From Capitulum mitella (taxonomy: Eukaryota; Arthropoda; Thecostraca; Pollicipedomorpha; Pollicipedidae): a stretch of DNA of 64,000 bases. The notes under the pieces were generated by a model. That model was given only the letters and a program-made list of their open reading frames with translations, was not told where the DNA came from and ran no database searches. A program made the translations under genes and the position numbers. Each line of letters opens with the position of its first letter. Position 1 is the first letter of the stretch. This document shows, piece by piece, positions 62,601-64,000 of the stretch. Location of the stretch: the NCBI GenBank assembly GCA_030062745.1, contig CP099848.1, forward strand, positions 9,817,501 to 9,881,500, in the 5' to 3' direction.

Positions 62601-64000
62601 TGTTTGGTTTTGATTGACGTGCAATATATTACCCAGGGAACTTGAAACTTTCACACAGTAGAGCTCCTTTTATCCCTACTCACGTCCAGCAGCACGTTCC
62701 CAGCATGGCCGAAAGTTCACGTAATTATTGGGGAGGGTGAGTGTCTGAATAGGATTTCAGCACATTTGTTTTCAGTCATTGCCCTAGGCCTAACGTGAAA
62801 TTATCTAGAAGGTGGCGGTCCATACTCCTCCCCTCTCCACCCCGAACGCTGAAGGTATCCAGCGACGGATCCCAGCTTTTACGGTTTCCGACATTGGAGG
62901 AGAGGCCGCATTTCGTCCCACTCCACTGCGAGAATTTTCAGAGGCCCTCCACTGGACGCGTTAACTTTCTTTAACGAGTCAAGGAGTTCACGAGTGAAAA
63001 TTGTGCCGGGGCCCGCATAAGTTCCTACAGCATGACCGTAATGCTAACACGGTTAAATAAGAGTCCCGACTAGCTCAAGATGATCAGCTAGTCCATCAAA
63101 CTTAAGCCTATAGACTCAGAATTAAAACTGTCTAACACATGTTACGATTACATCCGATTTAGTACCAATATGATTTTAGCATGCCAGGTGACAGGTGTCA
63201 GCAATGTGTCCGATTTCAACTAGAACTAAGCATGAGCTGGCAGAATACATGATACTTTGGAATAATGTCTTAGAAATGACAGCTTGCTAGTTGCATTGGT
63301 AATCTGCAACACAGTTAAATCCTCTCATGGCGAATCCCCTTATAACGAAATTCAGCCAAAGCAAACTAATTTGTCTGGCCCCCTCGACAGTGAGTGTAAA
63401 AAGCCGAATATAACGAGGTCGGGTATGACCAGACTCCATTTTTGACATAGGCTCGAGTTTTGCGAGATTTAAGGCAATTTTTGGTCAAGGTGAAAACTTT
63501 CGACTCTGGACAAAATGAAGCAGAGCAAGGATAATTCAATGCACTTGTGTCTATTGCCCGAAATCTTTGTACCGCAGGCACCCTCACCAAAGACTAGGGT
63601 GCCTTTCTGGTGAGGTTACTAAAAGAGGTATCTCTTTGATGGGTGATTTGATTTGATTTGATGGCCAGGGCATGTTCGCCACTGGCCTGCAGAAAATTCG
63701 TTCGTAACACATACGTCAATGGACCTCAGTATATCGCGCGTTGCTGGGATGAAGGCATATTTTGCCACCTCCCTGTCTTCGAACCCATTCCGCCGATTGC
63801 CGCAAAACTTCAGGGAAAGGAAGTTTGCATAATGAACTTGTCTTCTTCAGAAAATGAATGGTCTAAGTCACGTCTGTCAAGGTCGAACGAATGAACTGTC
63901 GAATTAGTAGCGTCTCTCATTTCTCCAAGATTGCAAACTGATGGCAACAGCATTGTGAAGTCTTAGTCCATACCATGGCCTTACATCCCACGAAGCGAGG
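59611..64000. other. Downstream flank, no gene recognised
   Basis: Many short ORFs on both strands (for example 60268-60597 minus, 61111-61305 plus, 62057-62422 plus) lack recognisable domains, splice context or codon bias. No RNA gene or mobile element was identified. The sequence at 60325-60410 weakly resembles 1590-1680. Confidence 0.5.

Overview
The window is eukaryotic nuclear DNA. It has long non-coding stretches, spliced exons with GT...AG borders, TA microsatellites and many decayed transposons. The one gene I can reconstruct is on the + strand: the C-terminal part of a serine/threonine kinase of the STK32 (YANK) family. It lies in five exons at 13410-13499, 14997-15214, 32792-32917, 36042-36176 and 57663-58043. 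Reading phases agree across all four introns inside the window, and the joined product follows vertebrate STK32 from the DFN motif to the C-terminal tail. The N-terminal lobe and the catalytic HRD region were not found and probably lie upstream of base 1. GC-rich exons and introns of about 17.6 and 21.5 kb suggest an invertebrate metazoan with a sizeable repeat-rich genome, possibly an arthropod or crustacean. The sequence does not fix the taxon.

Layout. 1-13409 is probably intron upstream of the first visible exon. It holds a decayed Ty3/gypsy pol fragment (1874-2830, minus), a possible small secreted-protein ORF (4992-5585, minus), decayed Tc1-like transposase fragments (6404-7010 and 7780-8449, minus) and a TTAA-flanked element (8862-10071). 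The intron at 15215-32791 holds a second TTAA-flanked element, GC-rich islands, a 469-bp-arm inverted repeat (25585-26548), a GC-rich minisatellite, and a degenerate array that runs into the next exon. The intron at 36177-57662 holds more G-run hairpin elements, a minisatellite, a roughly 1.9 kb ancient palindrome rich in AGGTCA-like sites (about 45030-46935), a three-copy satellite-like repeat, and a 52-bp array that runs into the terminal exon. Downstream of the stop codon, 58044-64000 holds a GC-rich flank, a promoter-like patch near 59040 and otherwise unremarkable sequence.

The most interesting structure is that two of the five STK32 acceptors are the last unit of a tandem array. Each unit repeats the pyrimidine tract, the AG and about the first 12 coding bases of the exon. 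The periods are exactly 52 bp before the terminal exon and 56 bp before exon 32792-32917. The two arrays differ in sequence. Most upstream copies would give a truncated protein if used, but one copy in the 52-bp array would add 52 codons in frame. The repeats otherwise look like inactive transposon debris. No second gene was identified with confidence.
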